Both the position numbers and the translations under genes were made by a program. A stretch of DNA of 64,000 nt from Thozetella sp. PMI_491 (lineage: Eukaryota > Ascomycota > Sordariomycetes > Chaetosphaeriales > Chaetosphaeriaceae): assembly GCA_021432635.1 (NCBI GenBank), contig MU270126.1, positions 1 to 64,000 on the forward strand. Reading direction: 5' to 3'. Of the stretch, positions 22,947 through 35,283 are shown in pieces. Numbering within the stretch: the stretch's first letter is position 1; the number at the start of each line of letters is the position of its first letter. The notes under the pieces are model-generated. The model was given only the letters and a program-made list of their open reading frames with translations. It did not search any database and had not been told where the DNA came from.

Positions 22947-25881
22947 CACACGGCCTAGAGGATAGATGGATAGCGCGCGTCCTATCCCTATCCGTCGGTT
23001 GCTTCTTGCTTCTCTCAGCGCGAGCAAAAGGCTAGCCTCGGTGCAGGTTACAACCCACATCCTGTAGCTTTGTTAACGCGGGAACTGTAGGCTGTACGAA
23101 AACATAGAGAGCTTACAGAGCCAACAGCGAGCCAAAAGGCCCATCAGAGAGCTTTGAAATGTGGCTGGCCACTGGCTGACCTCTCTGGCTGGTGCTGTAC
23201 TAGGCTAGCAAAATATACAGGGGGTGGATTGTAGGTGCCGCTTCCGCATCGGTCTAGCCTAGTACCTGGCCCCGCTGGCTGCATCATAAGATTTCTTCCA
23301 TCCTCCACTGAACCATGAGCCCAACAGCCATCTGTAGGCCGAAAACGGGCAACAGCACGCCCCAACGCCAACCAAACTCCGCTTGCCCCCCCCCCCCCTC
23401 CAATCCCCAAAGGGCCAAATCGACGGCTTCGACAACCTGTGACGTCGCCTATGCCCCTCTTCCAGTCTGGGGTTCCATTTACCCGCAACCAGCCTCGACC
23501 CATCGGCCCGGCCACAGCCGCCCACCCATTCAGTGCATTCATTGGCCGGCTGGCCGGGTGGGCCGAGGCCCCGGACACGAACCTGACGCGGGAGGACGCG
23601 ACAGGCGCGGCGTGCATGAAGCTCTAGACAGGGGTTTAATTGTCCCCGCTAGTCTCGGCCCCAAGCACCCCTGTTTCTGATCGCATGCCATCCCAAGTCG
23701 TCCGCACAGAACACCGAGAGGTCCACAGGGAAGCGGTTCGCTGATGAGGAGCGGGACGAAGTACTTTGACAGGCCGTCTTGACAAGTGCCTATACATGGC
23801 TCGCTCCCTGCCGCTCAACCACTCAACCGCACCCTCTTTTTTTTGAAGAGACGTCTGTGTGTGCGATCTCTTCCCAGCGCCCTGTCCCACGGGCTGGAGC
23901 TGCAGGGAGATCGCCCGGGCATATAGGTCGGGATGTCTCACTATGACGGCGGCTCAAGAACAAGTCGAGCCTTTGACGATAGATCTTCATCGATCAGTTC
24001 ATCGCCTATCTGCTCGCCCGCACCCCATGATGGCCCTTCCTTCCCCCACTGTCTGATCCTGTCTCGCACCCCCCGTGCCCTGCGACCAGTCACTGGCGGT
24101 GAGCGAAGCGAAAGAGCGCTTGTTGAGACAGCGGGACAGGGTCGCCTGTATGTAGTGGAAACGCTCCCCACGAATGCTTTTTGGCCCCTGAGGGGCACCC
24201 ACCTCCTAATCCACACACACATACGCGCGCGCGCACACCACACACGAACACCACACCCATGCACGTTACTGGTACACTACGCTAGAAACAGGGACACAGT
24301 GTACTGTAGCGAGTACCCTGCGAGTTCTCGTGCTGCTGGCAGGAGTGTCCCTGCTCCCCCAGAGTAGCGGCCGAAGCCTTAACCCATATGCTGTCTTGCT
24401 CTCGCGCTCGTATGGCTCAAACCTACTCCGCGTCTCCGCTGCTGGCGGCGGAGATGACAATCAAAACAGACCGAGATCAAAACAAAACGTTGGATCTAAT
24501 TTTGCACACAGACGTTCAGGGCCACGCGAGCTTCGCGAAGCTGCACGCCGCCTGCACGCCGCTGCATTACCACTGCACTACGCTACCTGGCTAAGGTAGC
24601 GGTACGCTCCTAGCCTGCAGGACGTTGTACAGCCCGCCTATTGGGAGGACGAGCCGGCGCCCAAAAACGGGGACGCCAAATTAAAGCGTCAGCCTTGCCC
24701 CCGGAGGACGCGAAGAGGGCTTGCGGGCCAGACGGCGGCGGTCAGCCAGCGAAGCTCCTGAATGCTGCATGGCCCAACAGCCGCTGGCCTTGGGCTGGGA
24801 GAGTGGAGGGGTTTGTTTTGGCAGGAGGCAGCTCAACCAGGCCTTGCGCGGCCAATGGTGGTCCTGTCGCCGTCGATCCTGGCGAGTCTGGTCCGATGCT
24901 ACATCAAACCCCCCGGGGCTGCCACCTTCTTTCAGGTTTTCCAGATCTCAGCCTCTCCCCCTTTCGTCCCTTTCGTCTCAAGTCGCTCGAAAAAGGACAG
25001 CTCCCTTATCGCAATTCCCGGGAGCACCGCCCATTCTGGGGGAAGGAAGAGAAAGAAAACATCTGGCCCTCGCCCTCTGCGCCCTGCGCAACCTCTTCCC
25101 CGTTTCTCCGTTCTTTCCACTCTTTCGCAGCGAGCGCCGTGGGGTCAGCGGGTAGCGGTCTGTCGGTTCCGGGCCTGTAGCATTGATTCTATCAAACCCT
25201 CCGAGTTGCGACCCGTGGGAACCGCCCTATTATCGCCCACTTCCTGCCCCTGGTCGAAGGGCGGCCTTCATCGCCAGCCACTCGTCACCACTACTCCCCC
25301 CTCTCCTTCAAGCTATAGGCAGTCTTCTTAATATTCGGCCTGGGATCTCTTCAGACCCCTCCCGGGACCTTTACCCATCCTTCTCCTGTCTTTAATCATA
25401 GGCCCTTGCGCCGCTTGTTCCCTTCTTACCACTCGCTCCTTCCCTCTTTGCTCCACCCGATCGAAGAATAATATCCTAATCTACGGCCTCTTATGCCTGG
25501 CCAGACCAACCAGACGACCTCGATTCGCCTCTGCCTGTCGCCAATCTCCCGGCCCAGGCCCCCGACAAGCGGGCAGACGCAGTCGTCCAGCACCTTGTGA
25601 ACCACCAGAAGCCCCTCTCTGGGTTATATATCACGCTATTCCAGGGCCAGCATCCTCCCACCCCTCCCCGAATCCCCGTCGGCAAGCCCTCGCGTGGTGG
25701 GCTTATGGTCTGGTGAGCTGAGCTTTGTCACGGCCCTTCCTCGCATGAAGAAGCGGACATGGCACGGCGCATTTGATCGACCTCTGCGTTCGTTTTTGTT
25801 TTTTGATGTGGGAGCTGGTCTCGACGGATCTGCTCACTCCCGGTGCGACCCGCCGGGCGTGTCCGAATCCGACGCACCGAG

Positions 25882-28800
25882 ATGTCGGCGCCCCCAGATG
25901 GTCATGGCCGATCGACACAAACGCCGACCCCGACGCCGACGACGCCACGGCCCGCGCTGCACGAACGCTCGCAGTCGCAGAACAACAAGCTCGCCATCCG
26001 CATCGTCCCATACACGCCGCCCCGCTTGGTATCGGGAGAGCGGCCGCCGAGCCAGGTGTCATCGCACTCGCGCTATGCCGACGAAAGCTCTGCTGGAAAT
26101 TATGACAGCTACCGGGACCACGAAAGCACAAGTTTGGCTGGGCCGAGCCAGCCCAGCTTCGCCGACAGGAAGAAGGGCAATGCCAGCAGCCGGGGTTCCG
26201 CATTGTCCTCAGATTCGACCCTGTCGCTGCGATTGGTGAGCGCCCAGGATGAAGGGGTTTCAGGCACGAAACAAGCTCCTGAGAGACAGGGCTCTGGTGC
26301 GCAGCCCACACCACTCTCACCAACAAGGACCCGCCCCGTGCTGAGCACCCCGTCTGAAGTCGGGCTTGGTAATATCACCTCAGTTAATGCGTCTTTCTCT
26401 CCCCAGCACCTGTCGCCTGCACCACCACAAGCCAACTTCCCGCAGCCTGGCGCATCCGCCTCTGCAGACGCATCGACATCGCAGAATACGGCGGGACACT
26501 TGTCGCGCAGGCGCAACTTCGTCACGGTGCATGCCGACAAGACCTTCACGCTTATCCAGCTTCGACCGACCTCGACGGCTCGGTCCGATGTGTCCGGAAG
26601 TATTAGGTCTCCTCCGCTCTCTTCCTCTCTTCCCTCCTATTCATCCCGGACCTCGAGCTCGCATGAACGCCCGTCAATTGACGCATGGAGTGACTATCGG
26701 ACCAGCTCACCACCCTTGACCGGCACAAGCGCCACCATCCCGGACCACAGCCTCTCAGAGTTGTCCCCTCTCGCCCCGTCTCCCAGCTCCTCCGCCCAAT
26801 TAGCTGAGGATCCTATTACGTCGTCCCCCTGGAACTATCACCTGGTTGGCGGGCTTCGCAAAGTGCCCAAGACGCCTGATGTGAAGGAGAAGCAACCTCT
26901 GTACAACACCAGCCAAACCACCACTGCCGCCACGCCATTGACCTCGTCGCCAGCCGACACCCTCGCTCCGCTCCCGGAGATCACGGTCTACCGAGACCAG
27001 GACGCCACGCCGTCGAGGACAGTGGAGCCCAAGGCGTCGTTTTCTTCTGTACTGACGGTCTCGACGACTTCCGAGACTTCCAACTACAAAGTCTACGGCC
27101 ACTCGCCGGGCCTCGAATCGAGCGAGAGCCTCGCCCTACTGTCGACGTCTAGCCATCCTAACTACGAAATCCTCGGCGAGTCATCCCCGGCCCCGCCGTT
27201 CGAGAGCAGCCCCCCTGGTTCCTCCGACTCGAATGCGAACTATATTCTGCATGGCGACCCATCCCCGTCATCGCTAGCCGCCACCCGCAAGCAGCCCCGC
27301 CCCAGTTATTCTCAGGAGAGTCTCAAAGTCCCGCCCCTTATCCTAGGGCCTTCGAGGACACGCTCCAACGAGAGGCTTGGGTACTACAAGCAGCGCTCGC
27401 GAGAGAGTCTTCGTGCCCGCGCCGGTTCCATCAAGTCGATCAAGAGCATCTCATCCATTATCCAGACCCAGGACGTTACACAAGTATTCGCCGCGAACCC
27501 GATCTTCACTGGTCTGCAGGGTCAGCCGGTCCCCCGAGGCGGCGGAGGCGACGGAGGAGACAGCTTCCGTAGCAACTTCGCGCCGCCCTCAGACACCCGC
27601 AGCCCATGGTCGTCCGGCCGTTTAGCGGGAGGCTCCTCGACGACTGGCTCCTCGTCCGCACACCCACTTCCGCCGGTCCCGATGACCGAGTCACACCCGC
27701 ACGTATGGAGCTCTCAGCTTTCGACCGTCATGTCCGAGAGCGAGGGGAGCACGAGGGCCCCCTCGCGCTCGGTCTCGCCCTCTACTGGACATGGCGTACC
27801 GATTCACCGCCGGCGGAGCAGCGCCGGATGGGCTAGCTCCATGCACAGTCGGCAACTGCACAGCATCTCATCCTCGCTCGCGGCCCAGCTCGAGGAGGCC
27901 GCCTCCGGGTCGGCCTCCCAGAGCGACTCCCTGGAGCGGCCGCGCCCGACTTTCTCTCGAGGAGGGCCTTCAGGGCCTCGCACCGTGCGAGACCAGGACG
28001 AGCATGGAGACGGCATTACCGACCTTTACGAGACGTCTAACCAAGCGTCTCGTTCGGGGCTCTCTGGGTTCTTCTCGAGCAGCAACAGCTCTAGCCGCAA
28101 TCTCCATTCAAGCGCGAGCGCGATCTCGAGGGCAAACAGCTTCGTTTCTTCGTCCATTCCTGCTTGGGCGAGGTAAGTCATATACGACCTTCACGATTTT
28201 GCTCGAGTTTGTAAAGCTAACCGATACTTAGGGTCTACTACGGCTCCGGTGAGCGGCGTCTCCTGCGCGTCGCCTCAGTTTCGACGCTATCCGACTCTGG
28301 AGCGGGCGGTGACAGCCGGCCGGGCAGTTCTGCATTCCGCAGCAGCAACTCGCCAAACACCGACCACTTCCCTCTGTCTATCTACAGCCCGCGGAAGCGG
28401 GCTAAGGAGGTCAACCCACCGCGCGGCCAACGCCCCTTTTCAGACTCGGCTTCAATGGACATTGCGCCAGCGAGCCGAGGCCTGGACTACGGCGTTGTGC
28501 GGACCCTGAAGCACAAGACGAGCAGTATCTGGTCACCGCACCTACGCGTGGACCGCCGCGCTACGGCCCGGTACAGCATCTGGGAACCGCCGAGCGTAAA
28601 CTGGTCGGCCGACAGCGGGATGCTTGGCAAGCGGAACGCCCAAGTGGTTCTTTTCGCGGTGGGGTTTATATTTCCCTTTGGTAAGTTCTTCCCTTCGGGT
28701 TCTCCACTCACACTTGGCCTTAATCTTGAACATTAAACCTCCGTGGCCCCAGGATGCTAACAAGGATTCGTCGCTAGCTTGGATGATCGCGGCTGTGCTC

Positions 28801-29046
28801 CGGTTGCCGCCGAACCCCAAGTTGGAAATGCTCGAGAGACGTGATATGAGCCAGACGCACTTCGGGTCCGGCCAGATCAACTTCTCGCAGCGCACCGCTG
28901 TGGTCGACCAATCTCGATACGAGAGTGCGCGATGGTGGCGTAACGTCAACCGCTTTATGTCAGTTGTTGGCCTCCTCATAATCGGTGCCATTGTTGCCCT
29001 CGTCATTATCGGAATCCGGCAGGGCTGGGTCATGAAGACCGGATGA
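25882..29046 (+). CDS. Ser/Pro-rich protein with two C-terminal membrane spans
   Basis: Three exons (25882-28172, 28232-28680, 28778-29046) give 1002 residues. The first 760 are Ser/Thr/Pro-rich and likely disordered. They include related short blocks around 400-480: NYKVYGHSPG, NYEILGESSP and NYILHGDPSP, pointing to a degenerate N-Y-x3-G-x-S-P repeat. The C-terminal part is better ordered: RVYYGSGERRLLRVAS, then KHKTSSIWSPHLRVDRR, then a hydrophobic segment at about 900-920 (VVLFAVGFIFPFAWMIAAVL) interrupted by the last intron, and a second span at 973-993 followed by a short tail. I infer a membrane-anchored protein with a large cytosolic disordered region, but the function is not recognised. 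The start at 25882 (MSAPPDGHGRS) is preferred; an in-frame ATG at 25843 is an alternative. Confidence 0.82.
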
Positions 29047-30366
29047 GCCCTGTCGTTCACCTACACAATCTCTAAACACCTGAGATCCATCCCCAGGAAC
29101 TCAACATGTCCGTCACGCTTTGACGGCTCTCACATCTCCTACCATTTTCTGTTTCCTCGTCTTCCACTACATGGATGCCTTCGCTCCTTCCTAACACCTA
29201 TCACGACGACTCGCACGATCTAAGCTGATTTCCTTCACGTCAAACAAAATAACCCACGACATGACGACACAGACCACGATCTCGTACGGCCCCGTTCTGT
29301 ATCGGTGCTATCTATACACTAGATATCTTCTAGCCCAACGCAAGGCAGAGCTCGACTGCCAACCTACTACCATCTTGTTCCTAGTTTCCTAACCACACCA
29401 CCTTCTCTTTCTCACACCTACAACCCAACTACCTCCTGCTTCGCCCTGCTGGCAATGCCTCCCCATCCTTCTTTCGACCTTCGACGACGAGGAACTGTTT
29501 ATTATCAACTCTCCAACTCTCGTGCGAGACACCATACCATATATCATACATTTGACCTACTTTGCCAAAACCACCTTGTACAACAGCACTTTTCTTCACT
29601 GTACTATTATCATCGGACGCCAAACTCGCGGGATAGAGACTGGGCCGGAGAGAAAGGAGATACCCTAAGTTCTCGGAGTCGGGCATATTTTTTGTTTCTT
29701 TCTTGGGCTGCTTTTCGCCCCTTGCCAGAGGGGAAAAAAAGGGGGGTGACAGAGCCCAGAGGAAAGCGGAGTTTTAGTCGTTGCGAGCTCAACAGGGCCG
29801 CAACTGACGGGTTGATTTTGCACACCACATGTTCGCCTCCTCGAGACAAGAGGCGGGCATCACACATGACCAGCTCTCGGCCAGAAGAGAGAGACTGGAG
29901 ACACAGGCGCATGATAGACTGTCACCATTAGCAAGCGTCCTCTAATGCCCTTATGCAGCGAATTATCTGTAGTTTCTAGTAACGCTGACGATAGTTATGT
30001 AATGCAAATACCGTAGTATAGTATATCCTAACGATGGACTCCCTGCTAGTGAATCCGTCCTAGTACTTGTAAGGTACTTGCCCCCATGTCGAGGATGTGC
30101 GCGGTATGCTTGGAGCTGCCGCACGCGAGCTAACCTCCCGTCACCCACGCCGCACCTTAAGTTTGGAAACTGGTATCGTCTAATGCCCCTGCCCGCTGAA
30201 GCATTGTCTTGTGTACGCCCTTCTATCATGCATTTAAAAAAAACAAGCCCCTTGCCGTTGGCCAAGTCGAGGTTGCAGAACCTGGCAGCTTGGGTGACCA
30301 AGAGCCTAGGAGCGCGAGCACCTCTGCATAAGACGAGCTTAGGAACCCGTCTCGGTGCGGCATCGC
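29047..30366. other. Convergent 3' region
   Basis: About 1.3 kb between the ends of the Ser-rich gene and the Ale1-type gene. It is relatively AT-rich and probably consists of 3' UTRs. No gene or RNA recognised. Confidence 0.5.
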
Positions 30367-32354
30367 TCACTTCTGCTTCTTCCGCTCCCCCTCCTTCTTC
30401 TCGAGCTCGGCCTTGATCTCGTTGATGGCTTCGTCGAGTTCGCGCTCCGGATCCGTCGAGAGGCCCAGCACCGGTTCCCGGCCGCCAAGGCTGTCAGTGC
30501 TGATGGTCCGGTGGAGGCCATCGGGCCGCTTCTGTCCGCCAACGTCAACCCCGGCCTTGGCTGCCCGCGCCTCGAGAGTCTTGCGAAGGTATGCCTTGGC
30601 CGGCGATGCGAAGAAGGCGATGCTGACAGCGGTGCCGACAGCGGCGTAGTAATAAACTCCCTGCCAGGCTGTTAGGGAGGCCGACATGGTCAGGGTTAGG
30701 AAGGGTGTGGTGGTGAAGGAGAAGGCTAATTGAGTTGCAAGCCAGGAGAAGAAGTCGTAGTAGCGCTTGGATGGCAGAGGGGCCTGTGTCTTGGGGTGAA
30801 GGAAGAAGGGGCGGAAATAACGGCGGAAGTCTGGGTCTCTGTTAGTTTCCAAATCAAATCTGCGGCAGGGGCTAGCCGGGAGGGAGTATGACAACGCACT
30901 CTTTGCCACGGTTTGGATGAAGCTCGCAAGCACGAAAGTCAGGTAGTAGCCAGGGTAGAAGCCGTGCCAGAGGGCGCTGGTCGTGAAGGTCGCCAGGCTG
31001 GCCCGGAAGCCGGGCTTCTTTCCCCGTGGGGTCACGCGCAGGTAGACATAGTGGCGAAGCCAGTTGTTGGTATTCTGGTTCCAGCCGCCTAGATAGGCGC
31101 GTGTGTTCTGTGCTAATTCGACGCCAAGCGGGTCGATGTTCTGGAGCCGGTTCCATGACACCTTACCCGTGACGGGGTCGACGCCGTTGTAGCCCAGCCC
31201 GGCGAGAATGCACGAACCCTCGGTGAGCGTCCACACGCCGTAGTACTTGGTGCGTGCGGTCAAGTTCACCAGGTACATGACGAAGACGCGGCGCAGGAAG
31301 GGCAGGTTCAGGAAGTCGTCAGTCAGCAAGGCGGGGTAGCTGTAGGACCCGGACAGGTTGACAAAGAGGCCGATCCACGCGAGGCCCGTGGCCATCTTGA
31401 CCATGGCGGGGATACCACTTCGGGGGATGCGGCGCTTCTTGCGCGTGGGCGGCTTCTTGGCCGGGTCCACGGCGGCGGGCACGTCGAACATGCTGCAGTC
31501 GAGCCAGCGGCGGAACTCAGCATAGTCAAAGGCCGGTCCGGCCATGAGGCTGGGGAAGAAGAAGATGTAGCTGGCGTAGTCGAACAGGTTCGGGAGCTCG
31601 ACCAGCCGGCGGTCGCGCTGGATGTCGCTGAGCTGGTCGTCGGGCAAGGCGCCGTCGGCGACGTTCCAGCAGAAGGCGGTGAGCTTCATGACGAGCACCA
31701 TCTGTGAGCCTGTGATGTCGATGACGCTCGGGGTGTTCGCAGCCTGGCGCGCGAGATGGCTGATGCTCATGTGGCCCATGATGAACACGAAGTTGATCCA
31801 CGGCATGTAGGGCGAACCGCGGAGAAACTTGGCAATGGCGTAAGATCCGCCGGACGAGATGAGCACGGTGCGGAGGCCATCCCAAAGGTCGAAGAGACCG
31901 ACCAGATAGAATATGCCTACGCTGGACCAAGGCAAGAAGAAGTGAGTGTTAGCGGTGCGCCCTGGCTTTGCGGTGTTTTGGCGAGGAGCTCAGCGTCTCC
32001 GTCATGCATCCTCCTCCCCACCACGTCGAAGTTGTCCGTACCTAATGATGAAGATGTTCTTTTGTTCTGGCCGCGCATCGGGGACTCGCTTCAGCAGACC
32101 GGCGAGGGGGTACGAGATGAGGAAGGAGAAGATGAGCTTGACTGCAGTCGCAAAGAGGTCGCGTTAGTTGCTGCAAGCTTAGGCTTCGCGGCCAGCGGTG
32201 GGAGTGCCTTACGCTCGTCAGGGCCGGTGCCGACCAGGCCGCCCAGGTAGACGAAGGCTAGAAGCGGCCGAACATTGTTAGCTATGGATGCGCGATCCCG
32301 GGCACAGATCACTTCGCGGAAAGACTACCCACGGGCATTTATGTAGGGGAGCAT
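30367..32354 (-). CDS. ALE1: MBOAT lysophospholipid acyltransferase (Ale1-type)
   Basis: Five exons on the minus strand (32354-32333, 32257-32213, 32141-32042, 31921-30900, 30830-30367) give 550 residues. The N-terminus MLPYINAP-FVYLGGLVG, then KLIFSFLISYPLAGLLKR, and VGIFYLVGLFDLWDGLRT follow the Ale1 family closely. The MBOAT catalytic region SALWHGFYPGYYLTF carries the invariant His, and WNQNTNNWLRHYVY matches the conserved Asn-containing motif. The 69-bp last intron restores TVAK-NFRRYFRPFFL. It is a multiple of three and stop-free, so the unspliced frame stays open. The enzyme reacylates lysophospholipids in the ER membrane (Lands cycle). The tail (ELDEAINEIKAELEKKEGER) is a Lys/Glu-rich helix. 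The tiny first exon (22 bp) is inferred from its join to P in INAPF. Confidence 0.95.
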
Positions 32355-33380
32355 GGTGTCGCGACGGTGTCTTCGGGGGGGGGCTCTTGTCTCGGGCTTG
32401 TTGGGCTACTCCATTCCAAGGAGAAATGGTCCGAAGGCCAGGCTGCACGAAAGCACCAGGCGGGAAGGAGAGTTGAGGTCTTTAAAGAGACTGTATCGGG
32501 CTCCGCGGGGCGAACCGGTCAGTAAGGGGTTTTTTGGTACCTCGCCTAGCAACTACCTCCAGGTAAGGAAGCCATTTTGGAGGGGGTGGGAGCTCGACGC
32601 ACGCTCCCCGACTTTTTGGGGGTCGGAGCAGGTGGGCCAGCCCGCACCAAGTGATGTCACGTAAACGAATCAATGTGTCCCGTGCTCGCGCCTCCCGTCA
32701 TCTGATGCCGGCTGCCTGTAGCCCACAACTCGCGTGGCTCCCAACAAGGGCCAAACTGTCTGAGATCACGACGGGCTTTTGTTGAGTCATGCTCCCCGTT
32801 TGCCAGAGGGGCTGAACATGACAGTGATATGCTAGATACACGGGTGTCGGGCAACGAGAAGCTCGCGACGAACATCTATGCTCCAGAACGTCGCAGACCG
32901 CCGCCTCGCAGCCTAACCGATGTTGTGTCTGTCTGTCTGTCTGTTTGTCTTTCACTTCCTCTAGCATACACAAACAGGGTCTTCGTCTAGCTACATAAAC
33001 GACTTGGGGAGTAGGGTTTTCTGCCTGGGGCTTTGTATAAGCCACTCGACGATGGGCGCCGAGGTCCCGTCAGCCAGCCTCGATACCGAGAGGAGTCGTG
33101 GCTATGCTTGCCGTCCTTGCTGACACAAGGCATGTGCCCATCCGGCTGCTTGGCCACGTTTAAGAGCCTCGCCTGCCTCGGAGTCTAGGCCATCTCTGGA
33201 AAGATACTACCACGAGCATGTGCCCACATACGCCTCGCCGACTTGAGTTGCAGTTCATTGCTTCCTCGCCAACGGTGGCGATCAGGATGTTTAGCTTTCT
33301 GGCACATTGAATGGCGTATGTGGAGAGCAGGAAGAGTTAGGCCCCACGCCCCACAGCCTTCAACGACCCAAGAACGACGC
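32355..33380. other. Intergenic region upstream of the Ale1-type gene
   Basis: About 1 kb between the 3' end of Mmm1 and the start of the acyltransferase, both on the minus strand. A short CTGT tandem repeat lies at about 32925-32948. No gene recognised. Confidence 0.5.
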
Positions 33381-34705
33381 TCAGGTAGGGACCTCTAGGT
33401 TGACGCCCGGCATAGAACCGGGCATGGTCCCCATATTATTAAACATCTCGTCGAGCCTCGGCCGCCGTCGATACCGGAGTGAGTCCTGACCCCGATCTGA
33501 CCGGCCCTCGCCAACAAGCTCGGCGTCGCCGTGCAGGCCCTTCAACGCCTCTGCTCCTTTGGCCTTGCTCATAGAGCGTTCGAAATCGGCAATGGCATCC
33601 TCGCCACCACGCGTATTCTTCATGCGAGGCCACATGCTTGGGAGCTCAATCTCCTGGAACCGAGGCTCGACGCAGCGCTCGTCAAACCACTTGTGCAGGC
33701 GAGCCTCGACGAGCTGGGCGATCTTGGGCACATCCTGCAGCCGAGACCGGCTCCCCAAAAGGCTGCGGATCGAGAAGTCCAGCCGATAGTCGTCCAAGAA
33801 GGTAAAGGTCATCTTGGTCGGTGTGTTCTCAGACGGGTTGCTCGGGATAAAGGATATGGACAGCGTCCCACTGAACCTGACGACCGTCACTGCCAGGGCG
33901 ACGGGGAGCACGGCGCTGAGCTTTCTTGGATAGTTGAGAAGTAACTTCGTCTCTAGCGCCAGGGTAATCATGTCGCTCAGATCCACGTCCATCTGGGCTT
34001 GTAGTCTGGCTCCCTCCCTCGCGGCCATGTTCGGGTCGAATTTCCGCCCGCCGTCAAAGCTAAGGCCATCTTCGTCGACGGGGATGATGCGGCAGTTGCT
34101 GAAGATCGGAAAGTCTTCGCCCAGGCTCAGCTCGCTGACGCGAATCTCGTCGAGGAAATCGGGGCGCGACGACCCGTTCAGCGCCTTGGTGAGGGAGGTA
34201 AGGATCCCATCGTCGTGCTGCGCATCGCTCCGGAACTGTGCAATAGTTTGGGCCACCAGAACGTTGAACCAATCCAGGCTCTCGGGCTGGTGGCTGTCGA
34301 CCTTGTAGTACGTCTTGCTCAAGATGGACCCGATGGTCGAGGTCGGCGGGCCGGAGCGCAGAATGTTGGACTTCTTCTTGTTCAGGGTTGGCGGCTGCTG
34401 GCGCGTGCTCGACGTCCGCAGAGTCAGGAGCGACTTCTTGTGCGCCAGTGTCCGAGCTCGGCGCTCCGTCGCGCGGAGAGAGGCCGTGACCTCCGGGGAG
34501 GGGGGATCGCCGAAGATGAAGAACTTGATGAAAGCGGCGATGAGCAGGACGACCGAGAGCTGGCCGAAGATCAGGCCCTGGGTGAAGGAGAGCCTGCGAG
34601 GGAGCTGTGTGAGTCGGGAGAGCGGGAGTTTGAGAAGGGGAGGGGGGTAACGGAAGGAGGGTCTTACGTCGGCTCCGGGCGCGTTGGGCAGACCTCTGGG
34701 GCCAT
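33381..34705 (-). CDS. MMM1: ERMES complex subunit Mmm1 (maintenance of mitochondrial morphology protein 1)
   Basis: Two exons on the minus strand (34705-34668 and 34593-33381) with a 74-bp intron give 416 residues. The short lumenal N-terminus ([12 protein letters not shown]) is followed by one membrane span (about 17-38, [19 protein letters not shown]). The cytosolic part has the SMP lipid-binding domain: [18 protein letters not shown], then [19 protein letters not shown], and a [13 protein letters not shown] strand. Mmm1 is anchored in the ER and joins Mdm12, Mdm34 and Mdm10 to tether ER and mitochondria and move phospholipids. The C-terminus ([21 protein letters not shown]) is as in other filamentous fungi. 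The acceptor CTCGCAG is used, since the upstream CACACAG would break the frame. Confidence 0.97.
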
Positions 34706-35283
34706 GTCGCTGCGCTTCTGCCTATACGATGGAGAGAAACGATGAAGAAATAGGGTCGTATGACATCATATCCTCTCCATTGAGAGTTACGAGGGTCCAG
34801 CCGACAGCTTGAGCTTCCGGAGGGGTTATGAAGGTCGTTAAGAGAAAGAGCAGAAAAAAGTGTTTAAGCAAGTCGTCCTATCGGGAGGCTCAGACGGCAG
34901 GCACGGGCTGGCTAGGCCAGTCGAGGTAGAGCTTTTAGCGTCCTGCGTGGGGCACAGACATGCCACCTCACAGGTTGCAGCCGGTCGGCGATGATGCAGG
35001 CACCCCTCAAGCCTCAATTACACCTATCATCCAGCCACATGCCCCAAGGTCGACGTAGCACCTCACTTCCGCCTAAGCCGACGAGCAGCTGCTTCCTGTT
35101 TCCCATGATAATACAGCCGAAACACAGCCAGTCGCCCCGTAAAAGAGCGATTTAGAAGAGCAGTGCGCTCGAGAGGGCCGTTTCATCTTGGATTTCCATC
35201 CTTAGGGATGGAAACAGGTCTCGCCCGCTGGAAGCTCGCCCAACTCTTCGTACGCAACGCGTGAAACCCTACCCGGCGCCAAG
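34706..35283. promoter_or_regulatory. Bidirectional promoter region of MMM1 and VPS45
   Basis: 578 bp separate the start codons of two divergent genes, so both promoters must lie here or overlap. I see no convincing TATA box. The sequence near 35195-35215 contains a small inverted repeat (TTTCCATCCTTAGGGATGGAAA) that could be a binding site. Confidence 0.6.
35195..35216. promoter_or_regulatory. Perfect short inverted repeat upstream of VPS45
   Basis: TTTCCATCC and GGATGGAAA form a 9-bp perfect inverted repeat around a TTAG spacer, about 70 bp upstream of the VPS45 start codon. It could be a dimeric factor site or a hairpin in the 5' UTR. Confidence 0.55.

Larger units (their letters stand above)
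21920..25881. other. Long intergenic region with an assembly gap
   Basis: About 4 kb between divergent genes. It holds the Rce1 promoter, a duplicated sequence around a 10-N gap (22659-22946), a C-run near 23386-23397, a short CA-rich tract near 24207-24262, and from about 24900 onward CT-rich sequence likely to be promoter and leader of the gene at 25882. Open frames (some over 180 codons at 24640-25330) overlap in several phases and resemble no protein. Confidence 0.5.

Noticed and set aside
22570-23035. Frames crossing the N run
   Set aside because: They depend on undetermined bases and on a duplicated contig end.
24641-25331. Overlapping frames of 144-189 codons upstream of the Ser-rich gene
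   Set aside because: Three phases are open together, which is typical of CT-rich, stop-poor leader sequence rather than of a gene.
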